NCBI GenBank assembly: GCA_009746045.1
Contig: RPFO01000896.1
Span: 1-41,628 of the forward strand
Direction of reading: 5' to 3'
Source of the DNA: Mesostigma viride
Lineage: Eukaryota > Streptophyta > Mesostigmatophyceae > Mesostigmatales > Mesostigmataceae
Length of the DNA: 41,628 nt
The translations under genes were made by a program, and so were the position numbers. Shown here piece after piece: positions 21,803-30,689 of the stretch. The notes beneath the pieces are model-generated. The model saw only the letters and a program-made list of their open reading frames with translations. It ran no database searches and was not told the DNA's origin. Each line of letters opens with the position of its first letter. Position 1 is the stretch's first letter.

Positions 21803-22245
21803 TAGTGCAGAATAGATAGACCGTGGCCATGTACATGTACGCCTCCTAGAGGCACTATCCTAGCTAAGCCACGCGCTTTCCTTAATCATGTACATGTGTG
21901 CCTATGATGAGCCACACCCCAGATGATGCCTAGCTTTATTTAGTTATGTTGTGCCCATGCAGGGAGTAACTCTCTGCTGAGACGCCATGCCCTAGCTTCT
22001 TTGTATAGCTATGCTGCTCTTCCCCCCCATGACAGGCTCCCCCTTCGCTGGGCATAGCTTGAAGATCATGGGATGCAAGTGCCCTGGTGCACCTAGAGCA
22101 AGGGTCCTTTACATCCCCACCCTTGCAGGAAGTAGCTTAGGATGTATGATAGGCCATATGCCCCCCTCTCAAGGGCTGTGTGCTACATATACTCCCAACG
22201 GAGTTATGTTACAATTCAATTCAATTCAATTCAATTCAATTCAAT
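20384..22245 (+). mobile_element. ORF1-only LINE-like element, near full length
   Basis: It comprises one ORF1-like gene (20,384-21,802), a ~400-bp 3' UTR, a two-hairpin 3' end (second hairpin 22,191-22,204) and an (ATTCA)n tail at about 22,207-22,245. The true 5' end is unknown and may lie between 20,226 and 20,383. No reverse transcriptase follows, so mobilisation must be in trans. Fragments of the same family lie at 2,069, 3,194, 29,480 and 37,650-38,219. Confidence 0.7.
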
Positions 22246-22537
22246 ATCCCTGAGCAAGATCGAGAATTACTTAAAAACCATATCCCCCTTCTCAAGGAAA
22301 AAATTAAATTAAATTAAATTGGAACACATCTCCATTGGGAACACATGTAGCACATATCCCTGACAAGAGGCATTAATTAATTATTAATTAGGAACACGAC
22401 TACGTTGGGAGTACATGTGGCTCATAGCCTGAGAAGGGGCATATGGTTGTCTCCTTGCTTTGGCCTTTTAATACATTCTGGGCTACTTCCTGCAAGGGTA
22501 GGATGTAAACTACACCTGCTCTAGGTGCACCAAGGGC
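22246..22537 (-). mobile_element. Stacked LINE-type 3' tails
   Basis: One degenerate 3' tail has an (AAATT)n repeat at ~22,295-22,320 and a decayed hairpin. A second starts with TTAATTAATTATTAATTA at ~22,372 and continues as 3' UTR into the right inverted arm. The second carries an extra ~18 bp containing GGTTGTCTCCTTG at 22,445 compared with 37,723-37,745. Confidence 0.55.
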
Positions 22538-22856
22538 ACCGGGACCACCATGATGTCTCAGAGCTCAATTAGTCCAAATTTAGCTTAAGTGGACGTCTGT
22601 ATAAAGTGTGTAAAAGTACCTACCATTCTAAACAGCAGCCTAGTGGATGGCTACAAATTGGCAATCGAAGCACTGGCTAAACCGATTTCTCATATTCTCT
22701 TCCCCGTGGCTCCCAACAGCCCGTGTGCGCATGCCACTACGATATGGCAGCCGCCGAGCCCAAACACGCTTTCTCAACCCTTAGTTTCATAGGGAGGCAA
22801 GGAGGACTAACATGACCATGCGCACGACACGCAAGCACTTACTTTGTTAGCCAATA

Positions 22857-23672
22857 ATCCATCCATGCATCCATGCATCCATGCATCCATGCATCCATGC
22901 ATCCATGCATCCATGCATCCATGCATCCATGCATCCATGCATCCATGCATCCATGCATCCATGCATCCATGCATCCATGCATCCATGCATCCATGCATCC
23001 ATGCATCCATGCATCCATGCATCCATCCATGCATCCATGCATCCATGCATCCATGCATCCATGCATCCATGCACCCATGCACCCATGCACCCATGCACCC
23101 ATGCACCCATGCACCCATGCACCCATGCACCCATGCACCCATGCACCCATGCACCCATGCACCCATGCACCCATGCACCCATGCACCCATGCACCCATGC
23201 ACCCATGCACCCATGCACCCATGCATCCATGCATCCATGCATCCATGCATCCATGCATCCATGCATCCATGCATCCATGCATCCATGCATCCATGCATCC
23301 ATGCATCCATGCATCCATGCATCCATGCATCCATGCATCCATGCATCCATGCATCCATGCATCCATGCATCCATGCATCCATGCATCCATGCATCCATGC
23401 ATCCATGCATCCATGCATCCATGCATCCATGCATCCATGCATCCATGCATCCATGCATCCATGCATCCATGCATCCATGCATCCATGCATCCATGCATCC
23501 ATCCATCCATCCATCCATCCATCCATCCATCCATCCATCCATCCATCCATCCATCCATCCATCCATCCATCCATCCATCCATCCATCCATCCATCCATCC
23601 ATCCATCCATCCATCCATCCATCCATCCATCCATCCATCCATCCATCCATCCATCCATCCATCCATCCATCC
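22857..23672 (-). repeat. (GGATGCAT)n / (GGGTGCAT)n / (GGAT)n array
   Basis: On the plus strand this reads ATCCATGC units (22,857-23,068), then about 19-20 ACCCATGC variant units (23,069-23,222), then ATCCATGC units to ~23,499, then about 43 ATCC units. The variant block is absent from the left arm. Long open frames here are an artefact of the repeat. Confidence 0.9.
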
Positions 23673-24720
23673 ACTCATCAAGCACACGTATATTGCGTCA
23701 CATGGGTGGCAATAAAACAACCTTCAACCCCTATACACTGATTGGGAGGGCATCCAACCTTGTCTCACTGCCTCAAGTGGTCAGGCCACAACAATTTCTC
23801 TGCATCATGGCGATACCTAACTGCGAGTGCTAAATGATTCTTGGCTTCGATGCGGCAATCAATGTGCTGCCCGTCACAGTTTAGTCCATTAGCCCTTGCC
23901 TAGTTCGTTGCAACACTTATTACACGCTGTCAACACAACAAGACACACATACATGTCCCATTGGGGAGCCACGGAGTAATGGCATTGCCGCAGTAAATGC
24001 CAAAGTGAATGCTAAATACATCGACCCCTAGTGTAGGAATAATTAATTGGTACTCTTGTGCACATGCATGGCTGCCAAAATGAATTAAAACACGCAGATG
24101 GATACTTGTTTACAGAAGTTATACTTTGAATACGTCGTCGTGTAAACCAACGCTCTTCGCCCTAGGCTACATCGTTCACATTAAGCGCATGTATATGAGT
24201 ATGAATATGCTACGTGTGCTGTTGCTTCAAACTTGTTCCTATACACAATCACACTGTCACAAAAACTGGCGTTCATCCAATACAGAAAACGCCCGCCACA
24301 AATTCCAAGCAGGATCTGAACGTAGACTTGGCCGTGATGCTGACCATTTCAAGCAACTTTGAATTACTGGCAAGCAATGGCGACCGTAATGTCAATCACC
24401 AGCACGCAGCACCTGCTATAAGAAAAAATCCAGCAACTACTAGCAAAAGTCAGGTGGGTGACAGGTGCGTGGGGTATGCAGTCAAGATCAAGCAGTGGAA
24501 AACATGGGCACAGTAGTGCTTCCCATCCCACGAACAGCCAAAGTCTCCCTAAAAAATGTGTTCTTGATGCACGTTTGATGCACGGGAGCTAATCCAAAGA
24601 TGTTCCCCAAGGAAATACAGGGAGAGCCTGTGGGGAAAACAGGGGGGAAGCTGCATTGCGGATAATGACCCACTGTATATGCTCCCGACCCGTTGCCGAC
24701 CGAAAGCAAATGGTAAGAAA

Positions 24721-24963
24721 CTACCTGGACGGTAATGATGTAATGGAAAGACGTAAGAAGCTTTCCCGAACCGACGGAAGGACGACAAAGCGCAGCGTGT
24801 AAGGCAGAGGCAGTTGCGTGTTGCTGAAAATGACGTGACCAAAACGGTTGCCGATCATGAAAAACCGGACCTCCATCCCGTTGCTGACGGAAACACAGTG
24901 TAGAGACGCGGCCTGGCTTGGAAGCAGGACAGTCGATGGAAAAACGTTAGACGAACTTCCCAA
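24721..24963 (-). CDS. Hypothetical coding segment in right arm
   Basis: The inverted counterpart of the segment at 13,694-13,888 (MEVRFFMIGN and onward, identical by eye). Upstream it differs: an extra stretch of about 28 bp changes the reading frame that leads into it. No recognised domain. It is low confidence as a gene, but the identity between arms means any product would have two copies. Confidence 0.25.
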   Translation of the reverse strand: MGSSSNVFPSTVLLPSQAASLHCVSVSNGMEVRFFMIGNRFGHVIFSNTQLPLPYTLRFVVLPSVRESFLRLSITSLPSR

Positions 24964-25608
24964 CCGAAGTACTTACAAAAAAATGCAGCGGTAGAGACTG
25001 CAGCCTGCCTGCAGTGCAGGAACGCCAACCAGAAGCGAAGGGTTCCTGCGAAATAGAAGGAGACAGGCCGGAATACAGAGGGTAAAGTATTCCTTGGATG
25101 ACGTTACGACTCGAAGTGGGTAAAAAATGGAAGTGGCCGACTGAAAAGTCGCTGGCATTTCTGCCCTGGATGGAAACGTTGGGTAAGTAAATCGACCCGT
25201 TAGCAATAAAATGGGAAGAGCGCCCAGACGAAACAACCGCAGCTTACCCAAGCGAGATGAACTCTTTCTTGACAGTCGTCCATGCCAACGTCGGCCAGCC
25301 CGGGCCAGGTAGCTGCCGCAGCCATGCCGCACCAGAATTTGAATTTTGTGCCCGGCAACGTTCCTAAAATGCAGGAATGGCTGGGCCGACGGCCGACGCG
25401 TGGCCCGTGGCCCATGGCCCGTCGCCCGTGTTTTTACGTGCCTGCGCCTGGCCTGCCTTAACGTTGTTACGCCCGCGCACTCCCCAGCCTTGCGCACGCC
25501 AGCCTTGCGCACGCTGCGCCGCGCCCAGCCTTGCGCATTCCCAGCCTTGCGCATCCCAGCCTTGCGCATCGTCTGAAGAAATCAGTGACTGATGTTTACA
25601 AAAACTCA

Positions 25609-25616
25609 ATGGCAAA
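25609..25616. repeat. 8-bp target-site duplication, right
   Basis: ATGGCAAA, the direct copy of 13,021-13,028, directly outside the right arm. Confidence 0.8.
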
Positions 25617-26079
25617 TTGGCAATGCTTGATGCCAGCAACTTGGTGAATGGTGAAGTTGGTGAAGACTGAAGAGCAAACTCAGCAAAGACATTCCCGGCG
25701 CGATACTTTACCATAGACGTAATTCACGTAAAGCCAGGTTGCTAGGAATTGTCGAGAAGCTAGGAATTATCGGTAAGCACCTTTCTTAGACTCCATACAC
25801 TCATGTCCTAGCTATGGACGACACATAGAGCTAAGGAGCACTTGACTGGTTGAGCTAACGGCGGATTGGCAACATGTCATGTTGCCATTTTCACGGCTCT
25901 CTCCGTCATGATTTTCTGCTTGTAAAGCTATTGACTGGGTGCACGAATGGCTGTTTCGCAATGCCTGGATCAACGTATGCGTTTATGAAGTCATGGCGAG
26001 TACGATCATTATCCACGAAAAGTCCCTACACGATGGCCTTGCATGAGAAGACTCTCCGCATGAAGAATCGCTTGAATGC
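25617..26079. other. Upstream region of the methyltransferase gene
   Basis: No convincing gene. A 74-residue frame at 25,874-26,098 overlaps the start of the next gene in another frame and has no domain. It probably holds the promoter and 5' UTR. Confidence 0.35.
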
Positions 26080-27854
26080 ATGGCTCAGTGTAAGTTAGAA
26101 CACGTCAGGAATGGCGGGATGGCTGCCGCACTAAAGACGCTATTCGGCGTGTGCTCAAGGCTACCAGGTGCACGCCCTGCCATTCGAGGTGTTCGTATAC
26201 CGCAACCGCGTAAAACCGTTTGCTATGCCTCCTCAACGGCAAGCAGCCTGCCTCGCACCTCCATGGACTGCCCTCATTTTGGGGCCTGCCCGGGCTGTTC
26301 CATCCAGCCCAACGAGAGCAGAAAACCGTCACCTACTGGCTCTCGCGCGGAGTTCTTTTTCTCGAACCTGCTGGGCTCCCCTGTCCACGTGGAAACCACC
26401 GAAACCGTCGGGTACCGCATGCGGAGCAAGCTCGCCGTGCGCAAGGTCAATGGTCGGCTCGGTATCGGCCTCTTCCAGAGCGGCTCCCACGAGCTCCTGG
26501 AGATCTCAGACTGCCTCACCCACAGTCCCTTGATTAATGCTGGCGCTGCGCTGGTCCGAGACCAAGCCATCAAATTTGGTATTCTGGCGCATGAGGAGTC
26601 GCGGTATCTCCTGGGCGCGCTCCGCTACGTTCAGATCTGTGCCGAGGGCGACCGGCTCCAGATCACGCTCGTCTTCAACGGCGGCCGCAAGAGCCAGGAT
26701 GTGAGCAGACACGAGCAGCTGGCGCAAGCATTAACCGCGAGGGGGCTCGAGGTCTGGCTGAGCTATAAACAGAACAACGCGAGCAATTTCTGGGCAGGGG
26801 AGACGTTCCGGCAGTACACGGGGCCTCGTAACAAGCGCAAGAATAAACCGGCCCCCTCCCCACAGGCCCCATCCTCCCCACAAGGGCAAGGACTAGCCGC
26901 ATCCTCCCCACACAGCATACCCCCCCTGGTTCTTCTCCTTCTCCTTCTTCTTCCTCATCCTCCGTCTCCTCCTCCTCCTCCTCCTCCTCCTCCTCCTCGT
27001 CTGGTCCCTTTTCTGGGCTAGCGGTTGCTCTTGGGAGGCCTGTTTCGGGAGCCTCGCCCTTCCAGCACCCTGGCCTGTTCGCGCAGGCCAACCCGGGTGG
27101 GTTCCAGCATATACTCGATCGCATTGCCGGCATGATTCGCCCAGACACGTTTCTCGTGGACCTGTTCTGTGGGTCGGGCGTGATCGGGCTCCACGTGTGC
27201 CAGCAGGTACAACTGCGCAGGCTGCTGAGCGTGGAAGTCAACCCGTTGGCAGAGGCAGAGTTTGCGCGGCGGGTCGCAGCCCTTGGCACCATCACAAGAA
27301 GAGCAGAGCCAGAAGCCACCACCCTGGAAACCGCAACCACTGCAAGCTCCCTACATGCCCCGGCAACGCCCTCATCAGCACGCGCAAACTCTGCGACTGT
27401 TTTGAGCCCACCGCGGACGAAATCCTCGGGCAACACGTCATCGGGAATCACGAGCTCTGACAGCTCATCGGCAGCGGTGGCAGGCTTACGTATAGAGTAC
27501 ATCTCGGCACAGAGGGGCATCGAGAACCTGCCGACGTCACCACCAGCGACCCCTGTAGACAGCATCTCGTTTGTCAGCGCCGACCTGAGCACGCAGAGCA
27601 TGGCCGACGTGCTGCAGGGCGCGCAGGCCTGCATCGTGGACCCGCCCCGCAAAGGCGCGGGGAACTTGCTACTGGCGGACCTCACCGGTATTCCCAGTCT
27701 CCGCCAGCTGGTCTATGTCAGCTGCGGGTTCGACGCGCTGGAGGGGGAGGCCACGTGGCTTATGGAGCACGGGTGGCGCGTCCAGCAGGCACACTTGTTT
27801 AACCTATTCCCCGGCACTGACAGCGTGGAGTCCTTGGTCGAGTTTGTGCGGTGA
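26080..27854 (+). CDS. RNA uracil-C5 methyltransferase (TrmA/RlmD family)
   Basis: Predicted to transfer a methyl group from S-adenosylmethionine to uracil-C5 in tRNA or rRNA. Exon 1 (26,080-26,827) carries C64-x5-C70-x2-C73 (CPHFGACPGC) and C145 (DCLTHSP), the 4Fe-4S ligand pattern of RlmD-type enzymes, and GYRMRSKLAV. Exon 2 (27,022-27,854) has the FAQANPGGF motif, the SAM loop DLFCGSGVIGLHV, the VDPPRKGAG motif and the catalytic VSCGFD Cys. With the 194-nt intron removed the frame is open for 526 residues. About 80 Ser/Thr/Ala-rich residues are inserted in the SAM domain between its second and third strands. A second start at 26,119 (MAAALKTLFG) has a better context and would open with a transit-peptide-like N-terminus, so an organellar location is possible. 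Target RNA cannot be told from sequence. Confidence 0.85.
26828..27021 (+). other. Intron in the methyltransferase gene (194 nt)
   Basis: Donor GTAACA and acceptor TTCTGGGCTAG, preceded by a long (TCC)n pyrimidine tract at ~26,930-27,000. Splicing at phase 1 links ...FRQYTG to ...PVALGRPVSGASPF in frame and brings the conserved NPGGF motif into the protein. Without it the upstream frame ends at 27,021 in poly-Leu/Pro nonsense. Confidence 0.7.
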
Positions 27855-28060
27855 TGGAAAGCACGCGACTTTCGTTTGTGCGGTGATGGAGGAGTATCTG
27901 GGAGGAACATTGTTGACAGCACAGAAGCGGGAAAAATTTTGGCTTTACCAGAGTAGTGCAATTGATGTGGTTGGAAATGGAGTAACTGGGCAGCGTGCAT
28001 GTGGGCTACATAACTGGGCAGCATGCATGTGCGGTGAGAGAGAAGTTTCTTCCCACTTGT
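27855..28060. other. 3' flank of the methyltransferase gene
   Basis: The stop-codon region (TTTGTGCGGTGATGGA, 27,842-27,857) is repeated ~33 bp downstream. A second short duplication (ACTGGGCAGC) follows near 27,985 and 28,013. No gene. Confidence 0.4.
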
Positions 28061-28174
28061 ATCAAAGAGACAACCAGCGCAGGCCAGAAATCTGGAAGAA
28101 TCCGGACCACGGTAGCTCAACCCTGCTGTTATCTTATCCGTGTTTGTTAAGTCGTTCAGGATGATGGAAATGAA
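28061..28174 (+). repeat. Dispersed repeat D, copy 2
   Basis: Matches 18,361-18,475. It starts ATCAAAGAGACAACCAG, whose reverse complement nearly matches CTGGTTGTCTCCTTGAT at 28,209-28,225, so it could be a small inverted-repeat element. The first copy lacks the right terminus. Confidence 0.5.
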
Positions 28175-28179
28175 TGAAT

Positions 28180-28370
28180 TAATTATTGAGTTAGTTAAGA
28201 ACATATCTCTGGTTGTCTCCTTGATATCTCCCTAGGGAGTATATGTAACACGTATCCCTGAGAAGGGGTGTATGGTTTTTAATACATGCTGAGCTACAAC
28301 CTGCAGGTGGTCGATGTAAACTGCCACCTACTCTGGGTGCACTTCAAGTGCACCTGCACCACCATGTACT
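28180..28370 (-). mobile_element. LINE-type 3' tail
   Basis: AATTAATTATTGAG tail, then the terminal hairpin in a variant form, CTCCCTAGGGAG at 28,228-28,239, and family 3' UTR to ~28,370. An extra ~21 bp with GGTTGTCTCCTTG sits just before the hairpin compared with other copies. Confidence 0.55.
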
Positions 28371-28577
28371 CCACCATCTGACACCGCAGCCTCCTCTTTG
28401 CCGGCCACCTGGCCCACCCAGACCAGGTGAATACCGATGCGGGCCCTGTGGGCGGGCTTAGGACTGGCCAACCAGGTAGAAACGGCCTCCTCCTATGGCA
28501 GGGTCCCCTTGTCCCGTCAAACCCACTGGCATTAACTTGTGCACACGCGCTCTGCACCGACCCGGCGCAACCTGGAC

Positions 28578-29468
28578 CTATGTGACACAAGTGCTAGTGT
28601 GGGGGATATCTCCGCGCCCGCGCGATAGACAAGGAGAAATGGGCTGGGCACGTACCGTCTGCGATAAGTGCAGGCGGTTTGACAGGACATCTGAGCCGCA
28701 TAAGAAGGGGGGCACTTTGGATGCACACGTACCCTCTGTAGTTGCCGGGGTCGGCTGGCGACCCATGTTTCTTGTACAGCATCGTGCGAAAACTGTGTTG
28801 CCAGGCTGCTGGAGGCGGTTGCGAGGACATGCAGCAGAAGGCGGTTGCAGATATCCCGGAAGAGTGCTCAGCATAACACCGGTGTCCTCAAAGTCGGCTG
28901 CAAGTTTTACAACTGCGGCAGGAATCTCGTCGGAGCCGGTGGCTGCGTCATAACGCAGACGCTTGACCGCCTCCGTGACCTCGCGGGAGGTGAAAGGAGG
29001 CATGTCGGACGGGTCGCCAAGTGGGCCGATCAGTGGGGGGACTAGGTAGTCCGCCGCTGACCTGGGCGGGGCCGGGGGCCCAGCGGGGCCGGCCAGGGCA
29101 GCCGGGCGGGCGGCGGCGGCTGGGAGCAGGGGCGGGGGCGGCGCAGCTGTCCCCACGACCTCGGCCGTGGCCGCGGCCCAGGTACGAAGCCGCTTGGCTG
29201 GGGCGCCAGGAACGTCGTGGCGGTGGGGCCGGCCGAGGCCGTCCGGGTGCCCGAGGCGCTTGTACCATAACCAGGCCCCCTTGCCGTCGATCGTGCTTCT
29301 GCTGGCAGCTGCGCAGGTCCTTGAGCATCTGCTGAGCGTCGGCCTTCTCAGCCTGCTCGTAGGCCACCCGCAAAGCCGCTTGCAGCCCAGGTTTGGCGGT
29401 CGGATCTCTGTTGCGGCGGAGCATCTGCCGAGCGGCAACCACTGTCGGTGCGTGGCGGTGGACAGCAA
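28578..29468 (-). pseudogene. Degenerate LINE reverse transcriptase fragment
   Basis: The minus-strand frame contains FTSREVTEAVKRLRYDAATG followed by SDEIPAAVVK, the conserved opening block of LINE reverse transcriptases. A neighbouring frame (28,594-28,830) has YKKHGSPADPGNYRG, the next RT motif. The catalytic YxDD region is not present. Frame changes occur near 28,830 and 29,250. Upstream, a frame (to 29,604) with RVAYEQAEKADAQQMLKDLR may be the linker of the same polyprotein. It is a candidate parent family for the C-terminal fragments at 528-1,886, but no overlap proves this. Confidence 0.6.
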
Positions 29469-29489
29469 GCTGTCGGCGCTGAGGCAAGG

Positions 29490-29899
29490 AGGGGAGGGTG
29501 CGGATCGATAAGATGGAGTTCCTCAAGCTTCGCAAGCGGCTTGGTTGGGGGGCCGGACCTCCTACTACACGCTGGACGACGACTTGACCTTGACGCAGCA
29601 ACAACGGCGACGGGAGCTATGGCCGACCTACCTCCAGCTCCGGCAGACGGCGGGGCAGAAGCCGGTCTACTAGCTGGAAGGGGGCGGACATCTACGTCGC
29701 CCACAAGCCCTGGCAGGCGACCCCTGCCGCCCCAGCCACCCCAGCCACCCCAGCCTAGGGCCGGAATATATAGCAGAGTGTAGACTAGAAAGCTTAGTGA
29801 TGTGGCCATGTATGCCTACGTGATGGGCCCACACCAGCCCTGGCAATAGCCGTAGCAATTTCGAGTCATGCTTTGCCGGCCCATGCAGGGAGTCACTCT
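29490..29899 (+). mobile_element. ORF1-family 3' end, split by LTR element
   Basis: Divergent ORF1 C-terminus (DKMEFLKLRKRL, then YTLDDDLTLTQQQRRREL and VYWKGADIYVAHKPW in shifted frames, stop near 29,757) and start of the 3' UTR. The UTR breaks at GGGAGTCACTCT and resumes at 37,619 with ACTCTCTGCTGAGATGCCATG, matching the uninterrupted copies at 2,410 and 21,965. Confidence 0.7.
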
Positions 29900-30421
29900 A
29901 GTTAATGCACTCGTGCAAATGGATGCGAACGTGTGTTGGATTATGCAATGGCTGGCATAATATCAACCCATGCAAGCTTGCCAAGCTGGATTGCATGGGC
30001 ACGTAGGTTAGGGTAACCTAGCTATCCTGTACTAGTGCTAACCAATGAGGTGCTGGCTCCGTCCAGCTAGATCTACTCCAGCTAGGACTGATACGATGCC
30101 CACAGGCAACGACTGCCTAACAGCACTACGTGGACGGTCCTGGACCTCCCCTAGGACCTCCGTACAGGACTAGCACTGCAACCACCTTGTGGTCTGCATC
30201 ACAGCTCATAAACCCTACCACGTGAATACCCACGTGCGTGTGCACTACATATCTCAGTGCTAATATCTAGCACCCACGTGCCCATCATGGCACGTGCGGA
30301 TCTAAATCCTAGTAGAGATATGTCCAGTGTACTACACTACCGTCCATGTCCGTATCCCACTTGGGAGACGGGGACAACGCCACGTGTACTGATAGTCTAG
30401 GCCTGAAGCCCTAGAATAACT
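29900..30421 (-). repeat. 3' LTR (left copy)
   Basis: Contains five CACGTG motifs (30,219; 30,231; 30,275; 30,291; 30,381). Short inverted ends AGTTA/TAACT replace the usual TG/CA. Confidence 0.9.
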
Positions 30422-30689
30422 CCCATTATTACTTTTCTTTGGGGAGTGAGGGGAAGACTCTTCCCACAACCCACTCATATGCCAACCACTACTGATAAGC
30501 AAGGTTCCCACAGGGACAACCAGGACACTGAAAGAGATGCATTTATAAAAGCGCCCATAGCTCCTCCGTGTTGGATACAACATCCCCACTGGTTGGGTGC
30601 CTGTGTTAGGAAAAACCATTGCCAGAAAAATATGACCACACGTTTTATTGACAAAGAACAAGCCATCAATAAAGGAGGACCCTTCTGAC

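Larger units (their letters stand above)
13029..25608. mobile_element. Giant foldback / TIR DNA element (about 12.6 kb)
   Basis: The two ends are inverted copies beginning TGAGTTTTTGTAAACATCAG. The inverted homology continues for 2.67 kb (left) and 3.07 kb (right), and the whole is bracketed by perfect 8-bp direct repeats. Long inverted arms containing tandem repeats plus 8-9 bp TSDs are the hallmark of foldback elements (Drosophila FB, sea-urchin TU) and of some hAT/P-like or KDZ elements. I find no transposase in the arms or centre, so the superfamily is open and it may be non-autonomous. The centre (15,696-22,537) is filled with other mobile DNA: a piggyBac-like element, LINE tails and an ORF1-only element. 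The alternative is an inverted segmental duplication, but the flanking 8-bp repeat argues for transposition as a unit. Confidence 0.7.
22538..25608 (-). repeat. Right inverted arm (3,071 bp)
   Basis: Reverse complement of 13,029-15,695. It is longer mainly because its tandem array is ~370 bp larger and because of an extra segment of about 28 bp near 24,910-24,937. High identity elsewhere implies recent origin or gene conversion between the arms. Confidence 0.8.

Noticed and set aside
22857-23672. CRISPR-like regular repeat array
   Set aside because: Units are contiguous 4-8 bp without unique spacers, in a eukaryotic context.
22844-23833. 329-residue frame across the right array
   Set aside because: Same artefact. 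The non-repeat end matches non-coding arm sequence.
26675-27685. 336-residue minus-strand frame
   Set aside because: Antisense to the methyltransferase, with an acidic run from the (TCC)n tract; no domain.
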